Shown here piece by piece: positions 51,843 through 62,517 of a DNA stretch of 64,000 nucleotides (positions are counted from its first letter, which is position 1; every line of letters begins with the position of its first letter). The notes beneath the pieces were generated by a model. That model had not been told where the DNA came from. It saw only the letters and a program-made list of their open reading frames with translations, and made no database searches. Position numbers and translations under genes: made by a program. The stretch comes from Triparma columacea. Its lineage: Eukaryota > Sar > Bolidophyceae > Parmales > Triparmaceae. Location: NCBI GenBank assembly GCA_030267965.1, contig BRYA01000098.1:47106-111105 (forward strand), read 5' to 3'.

Positions 51843-52218
51843 TTGAAATTTTGGTTGAGCGGGGGAGGGGATGCGAAAGGGGCGGTGATAAGAGGGAGGG
51901 GGGAGAGGAGGGGGGGGCGAGGAAGTGTCAGGGACGTGGGGGGTGGATGTCTATGACTGTTATTTGAATGAGGAGAAGAGGAGAAAAGCTTTGGACTCAT
52001 GTTCGGACTCTGAGCTCGGGCTAACTGGGCAAAGGTGGACAATCTCTCTGGTTCTCATTAATTTTGCGTTATCAGAATTTTCGAAGGAATTTTTAAAGAC
52101 CGCATCAGCAGAGAAGAGACACCAAGAGTTATATTAGACCCAACGTGGAGTTTTAGGGATTTGTATTACCGAGCAGAGCAGTTGGGCCTAACCTTCCAGT
52201 GTTTAACTCTTTGAAGTC
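51843..52218. promoter_or_regulatory. Divergent promoter region of OFD1 and EF-hand gene
   Basis: This 376-bp gap separates divergent start codons and has no other gene. Purine/pyrimidine-skewed tracts (G runs at 51859-51925) border the OFD1 side. Confidence 0.45.
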
Positions 52219-53948
52219 ATGGCTTCGACAAACCACAGCGGTGATAGGTTACAGCGCGCGAGAGGTGCGGCGCACGGAAGAATAAATGTCAAGTCAGGCA
52301 GGATCCATGAGGATTTTATCAATGTCTCTCCGACCTTTGGGACTGGTACGGGTGACCGGGGGATCCCCACTTTGCGGTGGGACAATTCGGTTTCCAGGAC
52401 TATGTTTGCATTCAGAGACTCGTCCTCTCACGAGACCAATGACACGAGCGATTCCCTCAACGGCAACTACAGGCTCACCATCAGCCCTCTACCCAAGCTG
52501 AAGCATAAAGGCAACGGCCTCGTCAGCATTGTTTCGGCGGACACGCACATCGCCCTGAACAAGGACAGCGTTAACGGGAGGCCGGTGACTCAGAGTTCCT
52601 TTGACTATAGCAGCAGCGTCGATACAAGGGGTGACCCTAGAAGGGCTCTTTTGAGGATAGGGGTCGATGATGAGAAAAAGAAGCTCATCAAGGAGACAGA
52701 GGATGAGATCAGGGATGCTGACACGGAGAAGTACCTCCTCAAGAGAAAGGCCTTTCCCGAGTTCAGGTGGACGGTGAAGCAAAAGAGGGCCCTGAGGAAG
52801 TGGTTTGATCACCTTGATGAGGATAAGAGCGGGGAGATTGACGTCGACGAGCTCGCCGATCCTCTTTTAAGTACGGGTATTGCATCCACGATCAAGGAAG
52901 TCCAGGAGCTCATAAGGGTCGTCGACAAAGATGAAAGCGGGGAGATTGGCTTTGAAGAGTTCTTGAAGGTCATGCAACCCAAGGGAAAGCAGAGGGGAGG
53001 GGGGCACGCCTTGGGAGAAACGAACCCAATCGCGCAACTTCAGAAGATACAGAAGAAGGTGAGTAAGGAATGGGGGGGGGGGGGGGTTCAGGGAGACGGT
53101 GGAGGGTGGAGGGTGGGGGGATTTGAGGGGAGGGTTGACAGTATCAGGCACAAGGCATGGAACTGCCATGCAAGCGCTTACATTTCTCGTGCTTACCCAC
53201 ACCCTCTCTCTACCTTTTCCACAATTTTTAGAATGGCGACATCGACATGAAGGTTGTGGTTGCCATGCAAAGGAGAAAGTTTCTGCTCAACGCAGTGGTG
53301 GGGGAAATGAAAAGGAGAGAAAAAAACCTCAACAACATCAGCGACATGGAAGCGGAGGCCAAGCACTTGAAGGGGAAGGGGAAGTTCAAGCTTCTGAATG
53401 ACATCAAAGTTCGGACGAACAATATTCAAAAGTCTTTTAACCAAAAGCAAAACTTTGTCACGGCCATGCACGGCATGATTCAAAAAAATAAGGCGGCGGA
53501 GCTGAATGCCCTGGAGCAATTTAAGGAAGAGATGAAGAATCAGACTGGTAGAACACTGACTTTGACCGAAGCGATCGATGAATTTGGAAAAGACTTCGAA
53601 CTCAAAAAACTGAGATCAAAGGCTGATGACAGGGCGGAAAGGGCAAGAGGGAGGGACGCAAAAAAGGACAATGGCGACGGCAAGGCGCTCAGGGGCATCG
53701 CTAGTAGGGGCGGGTTGGGGGGAGAGGGGGAGGAGGAGGAGGATGAAAATGGAATGGGGTCGTCGTTATGGGGTAACGGAAATGAGAAGGCCAACGAGTG
53801 GTACAAGAAGAGCGCTCTGAAAGTCACCAACGAGGAGCAGGAGAGGGGATTAGGGATAATGCAGAAGCGACAAAACTCGATAAATAAGCTCAACATGAAG
53901 GCGCGAAATAAGAAAAACAAGAACAAGCGCGGTCTGCTCTTGGCATGA
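52219..53948 (+). CDS. EF-hand calcium-binding protein, 518 aa
   Basis: Two exons (52219-53058 and 53232-53948) join in phase 0. Residues 1-170 are polar with no known domain. Two canonical EF-hands lie near residues 196-256, with loops DEDKSGEIDVDE and DKDESGEIGFEE that keep all calcium-ligating positions. A third, weaker hand may span the splice (KNGDIDMKVVVAMQRRKF). The C-terminal half is a basic and acidic coiled-coil-rich region ending in a lysine/asparagine-rich tail, which suggests a cytoskeletal or nucleic-acid contact. I do not recognise an orthologue. The neighbouring genes are basal-body related, so a calcium sensor of the flagellar apparatus is possible but unproven. Confidence 0.8.
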
Positions 53949-54514
53949 AGGAAGGCTCATTAACTAATGTGGACGAATGCACTTTTCGTTAGGAAGGTGA
54001 AAGGCCTATTTTATATCTCATGAACTTTCTTACGCCGTTACTTTTTTTTAAGGCCCATCGTCATGTATGCAACATCACATCAATCTTGCTTTCACACTCA
54101 TCTTTGCTCAACTCCATCGAAGCCTGAAGCCTGCGAAACCCCTCATACCCAGCAAATTTGGCAAGATATAACAAGGAAAGGTACGCAAAACCCTACGGTT
54201 GGCCGGGATCGAAGGACAGCACTGAGTGAGAGGGCTCGAAACGTAACATTTCGGGTCAGCAGTGGCTTAAAGTTACAAGGACATGATCAGGGCTTCGTTT
54301 TTACTAGCGACATTTGTGTGGGTTTGATTAACGACGAGAAGAAATATCCCCAGACGGTATACGGACATTAGTTCAGCTCTTCATCATCCGTGTTTTAATG
54401 AAAAACACGAGTCTAACCCCCAACCAACCCCTCCAACATCCCTCGCTTATTGCTCCATCATGATTTGACAGGCTTCAGAACATACACAAGGAATTTCAGG
54501 TTACCACCCCGATA
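53949..54514. other. Gap between the EF-hand gene and the subtelomeric gene
   Basis: This 566-bp stretch has one open frame at 54063-54371 (plus, 102 aa) with no recognisable domain and unclear coding character. The remainder holds the EF-hand 3' region and probably the promoter of the next gene. Confidence 0.35.
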
Positions 54515-57500
54515 ATGAGCATTATAATCATATATTATCTTTCGTTCGTCGCGCAGCAATCGTTTGAATGTCTTCAGCATGAAGATCTCTTGCATGTCCT
54601 TGACCAAGGATATGCAGTTGGCCACGATGCTTCGGTCGTCGCGTGTATGAAAGGGAAGGACGTCGAAGACATTCTGAATGCTAGCTCCATAGAGGGCGTC
54701 CTGAATAGAGCCGCTGTTGACAAGAAACCTAACGCTCCTGGTGGACCATCACTCACCTGGGAATGGAAGGCGTCTGGAGCACTCTCGACGACCGCTGACC
54801 AATATACCTCTGACCTGTTCGACGAGAAGGAGATGGAAAAGCTTTTCGGAGGAAATTCCTTACTTCTCGACGAAGGATGTAGATTAGGAAAGCCGAAAAT
54901 CCTGTCAAAACGACGAAACGACGAGACTGAATTGGCCTTTACGGCCCTCCCGACGAGAAGTGGCCACACCAAGCCCCTTGCCCCCCACACGTATCACTGT
55001 ATGGAGCTTCGAGGAGGGGAGCTGGCGCTTTTCGATGGCAGTTGCGAAAGTCCATCTCCTAGGCTGCTCAGTGCTTGTGAATTGGAGCAAGTTGAGTGGG
55101 ATTCCGGAGCGCTTTCGACAAGATATTCTCAAGAGGATTACTATGCCGATCTTGGCAACGGGGAGATTGAGATCTCGGGCAAGGAGCTGATACGTGGCGA
55201 CCGCGCAGGTTGCGAACAGCCTCTTCATGGGCTGAAGGGCGGTCATAATTTCAAGACTGTCGACGCATCAGACTTACCATCGACGGGAGATGTTCATGAC
55301 GAGACTTTTGCTGACCTCCGTAATAATGATGGCGACCTTTCAGGGGACAGGCTGCCACTTTTCGACGACGGAGATTGTAGATCAGCTGTGCGGATTATTC
55401 TCATTTATGAAGGTAAGCAACGAGGAGAAGTTTAATTGCGTCATGAATAACAACATTCATGATGACAGAGCAAGGCCAGATCACCCCGATGTCTTCCTCA
55501 AAAAAAAAACTGCTGCCGTCCCGATGCGACTGTAACGCAAACTAATGGAAACAAATCGTGATTTGCTTCGCTCCTTGCAGAGTTTGGGGAGGACAGCAGT
55601 TCGGACGTAGAGGAGCCCGCTGTCGACGTAGGTATGTGCAAGGCGGATCGTTTCGTTGCCGATGAGGCTGAGGAGGACGTGAAAGGTGAGAAGATGGGGG
55701 GAGGGGGAGAGGGGGGGAGGGGGGGAGGGATTGACTTGGAAGGTGTCTTGGACGCGACCGCCGACGAGGTGGCCATTCTGAAGGACCTGTTGGACCAGGC
55801 GGCAGTTGACGATGAGGAAGGGGTCAACAGCTTGTATCTTTGCATGCCCTCATTAACCCTTACCTTCACCTTCTAACCCCTTCTACCCCCCTCGACCCCC
55901 CCTTTCCCCCACCCCCCCTCCGACCACCAACAGCCATTTATCCCCCCGTTGTTGACGAGACCGTCCCCATGAACACTAGCCTCCACAATGTGATTGACAA
56001 ATACCTTGTTGATCCTCAAGTCAAGAACGACTACTCTCAAAGAAAAGGACCCCGCGACTTCGAGGAGAGGAGGACTGGCGTTCTTAACAACACCTGTCAA
56101 ACTACTTTCGTCCAAGTGATGGCCGCCCAAATCCCACGTCGAGCCAGTCTCAGTCGACCCCGTCGAGCACATTGTGGAGGGTCAGGAGAGGACAGCAGTT
56201 CCGACGTGGAGGAGACTGATGTCGACGTCGAGGTGGGCAAGGCGAAACGTATCACGGTCGAGGAGGCTGCGGAGGTTTCAAGAGGTGAGAAGAGGGGAAG
56301 GGGGGAGGAGCTTGTGCTTTACAAATCGTCCACATCCTCGTCCGTCCCGCATCCTCGTCCACATCTTCATCCACGTCCTTGTTTATGTCCTCCTTAACGT
56401 TCATATTCTCACCCACGTCGAACGCCGCACCCCCCGCACTCCACCTACCTTACAACCCCCTTCCGCTCCACAGTCGTCTCCCCCTTTGTGACCGACGAAG
56501 CCATTCACGTAAACACGCGCCAGGGTGATGTGTGTGACGAGCATTTCCACGGCATGTCTGACGTGAAGAACAATCTTCCTCTCTACAGCGTTCTCAACGA
56601 GGATCAGGCGGAACTCAACGCTGCTGCTTCTCCGACTGTCTCCTCCGAGTGGTTGCAGCGCAAAGTTGAGACTGCGAAGCAAGAGCTTGGGCGCCTCACT
56701 GCACCCAAACTTGTAGTGCGTCACGAGGAGGGGGACAGCTGCTTGGACAAGAGCAGGGCTTTGATCAATGCGCACAGTGTGGACCAGGCTATACGAGTGA
56801 GCGCTTCAAGGCTTGGAATGGTTCACGGACCACGGCTAGTCTCTGCTTTGCTTGGGGATACTGCACTCATTCAAGTGACCCCCCCCTTGCAACTGAGGAT
56901 CCAGGACGGAGGTTGCGTGGGTTTAAGAGCTGAGTACAAAGCGCTGCCAGGCTTTGAGGTGACGGGGTGCCTTCGCTCGAGCTCTATCCCCTGGTCGCCA
57001 TGTCCGCAGAAACGACTTGCAGCTCCTGGTGTCGCCGTCGGTGCTGCTGTGTGCAACGAGCACCGAGAAAACGTGTCTGGGAAAAGGGCCGGTGAAGGGG
57101 AAGGACGAGGTGAGTACGCAGGAGGTAAAGGAGATCATCCAGCGCTATTCAAGACCCCTGTGGGACTGTCGAAAAAGCAATTCATTGGACGCTAACTCTC
57201 AAATCCAACTCATTTCGCTTCGCTCATCAGAAACAAATGTCAAGGACGTTAAGGCCTTAAGGGCAGCATTATCAAAAAGCGATGCCTACGACGCCCTCCT
57301 CGTTGGGGAGATGGGCGAGCTCCTGCTTGACGACGAGTTGACACCACTCGACAACGAAATTGAAAAGTGTGGGCAGAATGCAGCAGAGCAGATTATTCTA
57401 GTTTATGAAGGTAAGCATCGGGGAGGAGAAGTTTAAGTGCGTCATGATAATGACAACCATGACGGAGCAAGGCCAGATCACCCCGATGTCTTCCTCAAAA

Positions 57501-58135
57501 AACACTGCTGCCGTTCCGATGCGACTGTAACACAAACTAATGAAAAATAATCGTGATTTGCTTCGCTCCTCCTCACAGATTATGAGAAGGATGACAAGGA
57601 ATTTAAGACATGCGAGGTCAGCAATTTTGGCGATTCCGTAGGCGTTCCGGTCGCGAAGGAGGATGCAAGATTAGTTTCTCGATGCTCAAAGGGAAGAGCA
57701 TTGCCATCAACGCAGTCAGCATCAACATTAAAGGAGAATGCGCAGTTCCTCCGGCACGGGACATCTCATGACTGCAGCGACGAGGACGACGAGAATTACG
57801 ACGACTGCAACATTGAGTGGTCAGGGAAAGAGGCACACCACAGTGGTAATTTCCAACAAAGGGAATTTGCTCTCTACTGCATTGTGGGCGACAAACTCGA
57901 GGTGAATGACATCATCTCGTTGTATGCAAGTATTAGCACGACCATATGCTACCTTCTTTGCACAATTGGATTGTTCGCCTCCCTTATTGTCAGGGTGGGC
58001 GGTTGCGCCCTTCTGAAGATAGGATCTAAGATTGAGCCGACTGGAAGGTCTAGGGCCAAAAGTGCGAGGATCATGATCATGAATTCTTCCAAGAAATGTT
58101 CCTCCCTAATTGAATGCAGGCAAGCAAAGGCGCGT
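54515..58135 (+). CDS. Unrecognised repeat-built protein region; may be the N-terminal half of the adjacent receptor kinase
   Basis: Exons 54515-55412, 55581-55685, 55934-56284, 56474-57109, 57231-57410 and 57579 onward join in one frame, every intron in phase 1. The start (MSIIIIYYLSFVAQ) looks like a signal peptide. The first exon has internal repeats: SGALST twice, and acidic leucine-rich LLLDEGC, LALFDGSC and LPLFDDGDC. The module end IILIYE recurs as IILVYE at 57390-57410. GEDSSSDVEE recurs in exons 2 and 3, and the openings of exons 3 and 4 (VVDETVPMNT, VTDEAIHVNT) are related. A hydrophobic segment lies near 57910-57990, followed by a basic stretch. I recognise no family. No stop separates it from the kinase gene that begins with an ATG at 58136. 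Either the two are one 2310-aa protein, or this gene ends by an unseen splice or polyadenylation site. Confidence 0.45.
55380..55580 (+). repeat. Duplicated intron segment, copy 1
   Basis: About 30 exon bases plus the whole 168-nt intron 55413-55580 match the segment 57383-57578 closely, including a block GCAAGGCCAGATCACCCCGA and the 3' end ATTTGCTTCGCTCC. Confidence 0.85.
55586..56010 (+). repeat. Tandem duplicated exon-intron cassette, copy 1
   Basis: The exon block GGACAGCAGTTCGGACGT with its GTGAGAAG donor, the intron, and the start of the following exon recur about 600 bp downstream (56189-56550). Exon parts are similar; introns are diverged. Confidence 0.7.
56189..56550 (+). repeat. 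Tandem duplicated exon-intron cassette, copy 2
   Basis: This is the second copy of the GEDSSSDVEE exon end, its phase-1 donor and the next exon (VTDEAIHVNT) related to the copy at 55586-56010. Confidence 0.7.
57383..57578 (+). repeat. Duplicated intron segment, copy 2
   Basis: The 168-nt intron 57411-57578 has the same length as intron 55413-55580 and is similar over its whole extent. The coding sequence further upstream is hardly alike at base level. Confidence 0.85.
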
Positions 58136-61100
58136 ATGCCGACTTTCCGGAAATATTTGATAATGTTGAGTCTAATTTTTTGGGCCTGCTTAGTCGTCGT
58201 CAGAGGGAGATCATTGGCTGAGGTAAACGTGGTCCATATGAACGGGCTGTTCAACACGGTCAGTAACGGGATGTGGAGCGGTATTAACACTGGCAACTCT
58301 ATCATGGCGAATGGTGACACTACAATTCTAGCTGATGGGTCGTATAAATGCTCAGAGGGGACTTGTGCAGATGATTTTGACATGCTGTACACAGAATACT
58401 TGAATGGAGAGGTCAAGTGTGTGGAGGACAACGCAAGCTGTGTGTTGGATGGAGAGAATACAAGAAGAGGGATGGAAGTGGCAGAAACTGGGAGTGGTAC
58501 ACTTATACTCCGAGCTCTCACCTTTGACAAGGGGTCTGTTAATAGGGGTGGAGGGGTTTTCATTCACAGTGATGCCTCAGTTGACTTGGAGCTCTTAGTG
58601 TTCTCAAACAATAGAGCTACAGGTAGTGGTTATGGGGGTGGAGCAATTTTTGTTGAGGGTTATGGAACTATTGTCAGTGTTTACGGAACAAGCTTCATTG
58701 GAAACACAGCAGACTCAAGAAATGGTCATGATATTTACAGAGACTCTTATGGTTTACCAACCATCACCATCCACAATACGTGCCCTTCTCCCTACTCCTC
58801 CATCACTCCAACCCAAGGTAAGGCAGTTTTAAAAGCTTTTCACCCTAGATTCAATCAAGACTCACTCATAAAACACCCTTCACAAAGGTTCTTTTCTACA
58901 AACATATGGAACTATTGCAGGTGTTCCAGCTTCTTTCACTGAGTGTGTGCAGGGGTTACCTTGTGTTGCAACAAACTCTCCTTCTGATGACGGTTCAAAT
59001 GGTAACTTCTACTGCATAAATGGAGGAACCATTGGTGGTATTGCTGGATCTTGCACCTGCACTTCCTGTGAATACGAAGGTGTTGGGGGTCCAAACTGTG
59101 CTACCTGCGCAGAAGGCTACAGTGGTGATGCCCCCTGGTGTTTCCCTGATTGTGTAGCTAGTGCCAATCCTTCTGATGATGGTTCTCTGGAGAATGATGG
59201 GAACTTCTACTGCATAAATGGAGGAACCATTGGTGGTCTTGTTGGGTCTTGCACGTGCACTTCCTGCTACGACAATGTTGGTGGTCCACACTGTGAAACC
59301 TGCGCAGAAGGTTACACTGGTGATGCTCCCTGGTGTTTCCTTAATTGTGTAGCTAGTGCTGAACCCTCTGATGACGGTTCTCTGGCGAATGGTGGTAACT
59401 TCTACTGCATAAATGGAGGAACCATCGGAGGAATTGCAGGACAATGCACCTGCAATTCTTGCCATGATGGTGTTGGCGGTCCACACTGTGACACCTGCGC
59501 AGAAGGCTACACTGATGATGCGCCCTGGTGTTTCCTTAATTGTCAAACATCTGATATTCCTACTGATGACGGCTCACTTGAAAAGTCAGGAAGGTTTTAC
59601 TGCATAAAGGGGGGAACAATTGGAGGAATTGCAGGACAATGCACCTGCACACAATGTGATGCTGGATTTACAGGCTCACACTGTGACACTCTTTCTCTGT
59701 GTAAAAATACCACAAATCCTTCTGATGATGGTTCTCTGGAGAAAGATGGTAGCTTCTACTGCATAAATGGAGGAACAATAGGGGGATCTGCTGGTTCTTG
59801 CACCTGTACGTGTAGCCCTGGGTTTGAAGGTTTTCACTGCGAGACTCCCTCTGACTGTCAAGCAACTTTGAAGCCAACTGATGTGGGGGGAGATGGGAAC
59901 TTCTATTGCATCAATGGTGGAACAATTGGAGGCACAACAGGCAACTGCACCTGCACACAGTGTAAATCTGGGTTTGAAGGTCGTCACTGTGAGACTCCTT
60001 CTAGCAACCTTACTACCCTTCTTGTCAGCATTGCTGTCAGCGTATTACTTATTGCTGTTCTCACATTTTCCTTCTGCTTTTACAAGCAGTCTAACAAGGC
60101 AAAGGCACAAAACACTTTGGCCTCAGTCTCCCCTGCAGACAACTTGAACAACGAATACACCAAGAGGGACAAAGAAGACGATCAAGCTGAAATCTTTTTG
60201 CTTGCAGACACCATGAAGAACACTCCCCAACATTATTCCAAGGAGGAGAAGGAGGCTTTGGCGAAGGGAGAGAAGATTTACTTGGATGGCATAGATAGCA
60301 AGCACAAGACAAAGGAAATCAAAAGTCCAGATGGAAGGGTTGAAACGAGAAGGATTTATCTTGAAGGAGAGAAACTTACAGTAGGAATAGCTACCGCTGC
60401 TGTTGATGCAAGCTTGGTTGAGTGTGCTGCTCATGAGTTTCAGGGACTCCACAGCAGAAGGTTGAAAAAGGAGGCAAAAGATATTGGTATTTTTGATTTG
60501 CAGACAAAAAGAACGAGTGATCACTGTCTCTACTACTTTACATCAAGACATTTCGGGTCGTCTATGATCCAATCAAGACAAAATAGGGCCAGAATCATTT
60601 GGGAAAAGTTGTCAAACGGCACAATTATCATGGATGCTGCTGACACAGATGAATTACTGCAGGAGTTTCCACTTAATCCAGCCTTTGTTAGGATGGTTGT
60701 CTACACACGCTGGATTTTTGAGGCCCTCGAGCCTATTGGAGATATCCAACAAACAAAAGTAACACTGTTTTCAAAAGTAGACCTCGGAGGAAGTATTCCA
60801 AGTGCAATTGTTGACTTATTCGGTTACAAATTCCTCATGCAACTCTCTACCCTCAGAGAACATTTTGACAAGAGTAAGGAGATCGAAGCATACAGAAGCA
60901 GGGGTGAGGCAGCAGGTGGACTTTCAAGGTAAGAGGTGGTCGAGACAATCTTATAACCTCAATTCTTAAATCTCTAACCTTATCAACACACCCCCACACA
61001 GGAGTAACATTGAGCCTTCTCTACTGGTTGACAGCTTTGAGCTGGAGTTTGAGAGGGATAAGAAGGGCGATAAAATCTCGCTTGGTAAGGGAGCTTTTGG

Positions 61101-62517
61101 TAATGTTCTCATAGCAGACTACCACGGGACAAAGGTCGCTTACAAGGAGATCCTCCCTTCAGCTCTCACCCAAGAGACATTAGAAAGGTTCTTTCTTGAA
61201 CTCAAACTTGTTGGGCAGCTTAGGCATCCCAACATTGCCCAGTGTCTAGGTGTTGTTTGGGAGTCAGAAGAACATGGCATCATGTTTGAAATGTGTAAGA
61301 ATGGCGGGCTTGATGATTTCCAGAAGAAATACAAGGAACATGGACTTGTTAGCTGGAGTAATACAGCAGCTGTCCAAGAAGCTCGTGACAATGTGTCAAA
61401 CAAGTCAATACAGGAAAACTCGACTCTTTCAATGCTTGTCATGAAAGGTATTGGACTTAAGATGGTCTGGGCACTGCAGATCTGCAAGGGTTGTGCATTT
61501 CTACATGGTAGAAGTCCTCCAATTGTCCATAGAGACCTTAAGTGTGCCAACGTTCTCGTTAGTGATGATGTGACAACAAAGATAACTGACTTTGGAGAGA
61601 GCAGAAATTTGGACAACAAAGATGAGAGAACCATGACCACTGTTGGAACACCATTTTTCATGGCGCCTGAAGTTTTCAGCAACGAGGATAAGGACAGGAT
61701 TTATTCAAAGTCTGTTGACATTTACTCCTTTGCCATTCTACTTCTTGAGATATTTTACAATGGAGAAGTCAAGAAGGGGTTCCGAAAAGGATGGGGCCCT
61801 GTTCTTGTAATGAAAAAGGTAGGAGAGGGTTGGAGGCCTGATCTCAAGCTTGTTGAGAAGGAAGATAAGGAGCTTGCTGATATCATAAGAAGATGCTGGC
61901 AGGAGGATCCAGAGCTGAGGCCACCATTCAAAGAGCTTGTGAAGTTCTTTGAAAGAAAGGTGAAAGAAAACATTGATGAACTAGCAGGAGAAAGTGATGA
62001 AGAGGATGAGTTAGAAGAAGAGAGACTAACAACTATCAATCTTGGGTCTGAGAAGAAACAAGATGTCAAGGATATTGCAGATGATCCAATCATGGCAATA
62101 TTTGCTGCTGCAGGCGAGAAGGATAAGGGATTTGAGAAAAGGTCCCCTACCATAGCAAGTCTTGAAGAAGACCCAGTTATGGCAATCTTTGGAGAGGCAA
62201 ACAAAAAGAAGGAGGCAGCAAAGGTTGACCCAGTTATGGCAATCTTTGGAGAGGCAAACAAAAAGAAGGAGGCAGCGAAGGTTGACCCAGTGATGGCAAT
62301 CTTTGGGGAGGCGAACAAAAAGAAGGAGGCACAAAAGGTCGACCCAGTGATGGCAATCTTTGGGGAGGCAAAGAAGCAGAAAGAGACAAAGAAGATTGAG
62401 AATGTTGAAAAATTTGATCCAGTGATGGCAATTTTTGGTAAAGCAAAAGAGAATGAAAAGGAGGCAGCAAAAAATGAAACAACTCCAGTACTGCAGCAGA
62501 ATTTTTGGGAACTGTAA
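58136..62517 (+). CDS. Transmembrane receptor: beta-helix/EGF ectodomain, START domain and TKL-type protein kinase
   Basis: Three exons (58136-58817, 58921-60928, 61002-62517) give 1401 aa from this ATG. Residues 1-25 form a signal peptide or signal anchor (YLIMLSLIFWACLVVV). Residues 60-227 are Gly/Thr/Ser-rich with GGGVFIHS and NNRATGSGYGGGAIF, like Pmp-type beta-helix repeats. Six EGF-like units (FYCINGGTIGG core) span about 235-588. A membrane span lies at about 590-612. A START lipid-binding domain (about 721-884) shows FVRMVVYTRWIFE and TKVTLFSKVDLGGSIP. The kinase (about 923-1217) has GKGAFG, VAYKE, HRDLKCANVL, DFGESR and APE, so all catalytic residues are present; the HRDLKxxN loop fits the TKL group. 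The tail carries repeats of DPVMAIFGE. The inferred role is lipid-modulated transmembrane signalling. The ligand is unknown. Confidence 0.88.
58981..60000 (+). repeat. Six tandem EGF-like coding repeats
   Basis: Units begin near 58999, 59193, 59394, 59588, 59748 and 59896 (about 147-200 bp apart). Each has an SDDGS-type lead, FYCINGGTIGG and a CTCTxC core. High base identity between units points to recent expansion. Confidence 0.85.
62076..62460 (+). repeat. C-terminal 19-residue tandem repeat (DPVMAIFGE)
   Basis: The coding repeat DPVMAIFGEANKKKEAAKV occurs in three near-identical 57-bp copies between about 62168 and 62338. More divergent copies flank them (DPIMAIFAAA upstream, DPVMAIFGEAKKQKE and DPVMAIFGKAKENEK downstream). 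Confidence 0.9.

Noticed and set aside
54063..54371. Open frame of 102 codons before the subtelomeric gene
   Set aside because: No family, no clear splice or neighbour support; mentioned only in the gap entry.
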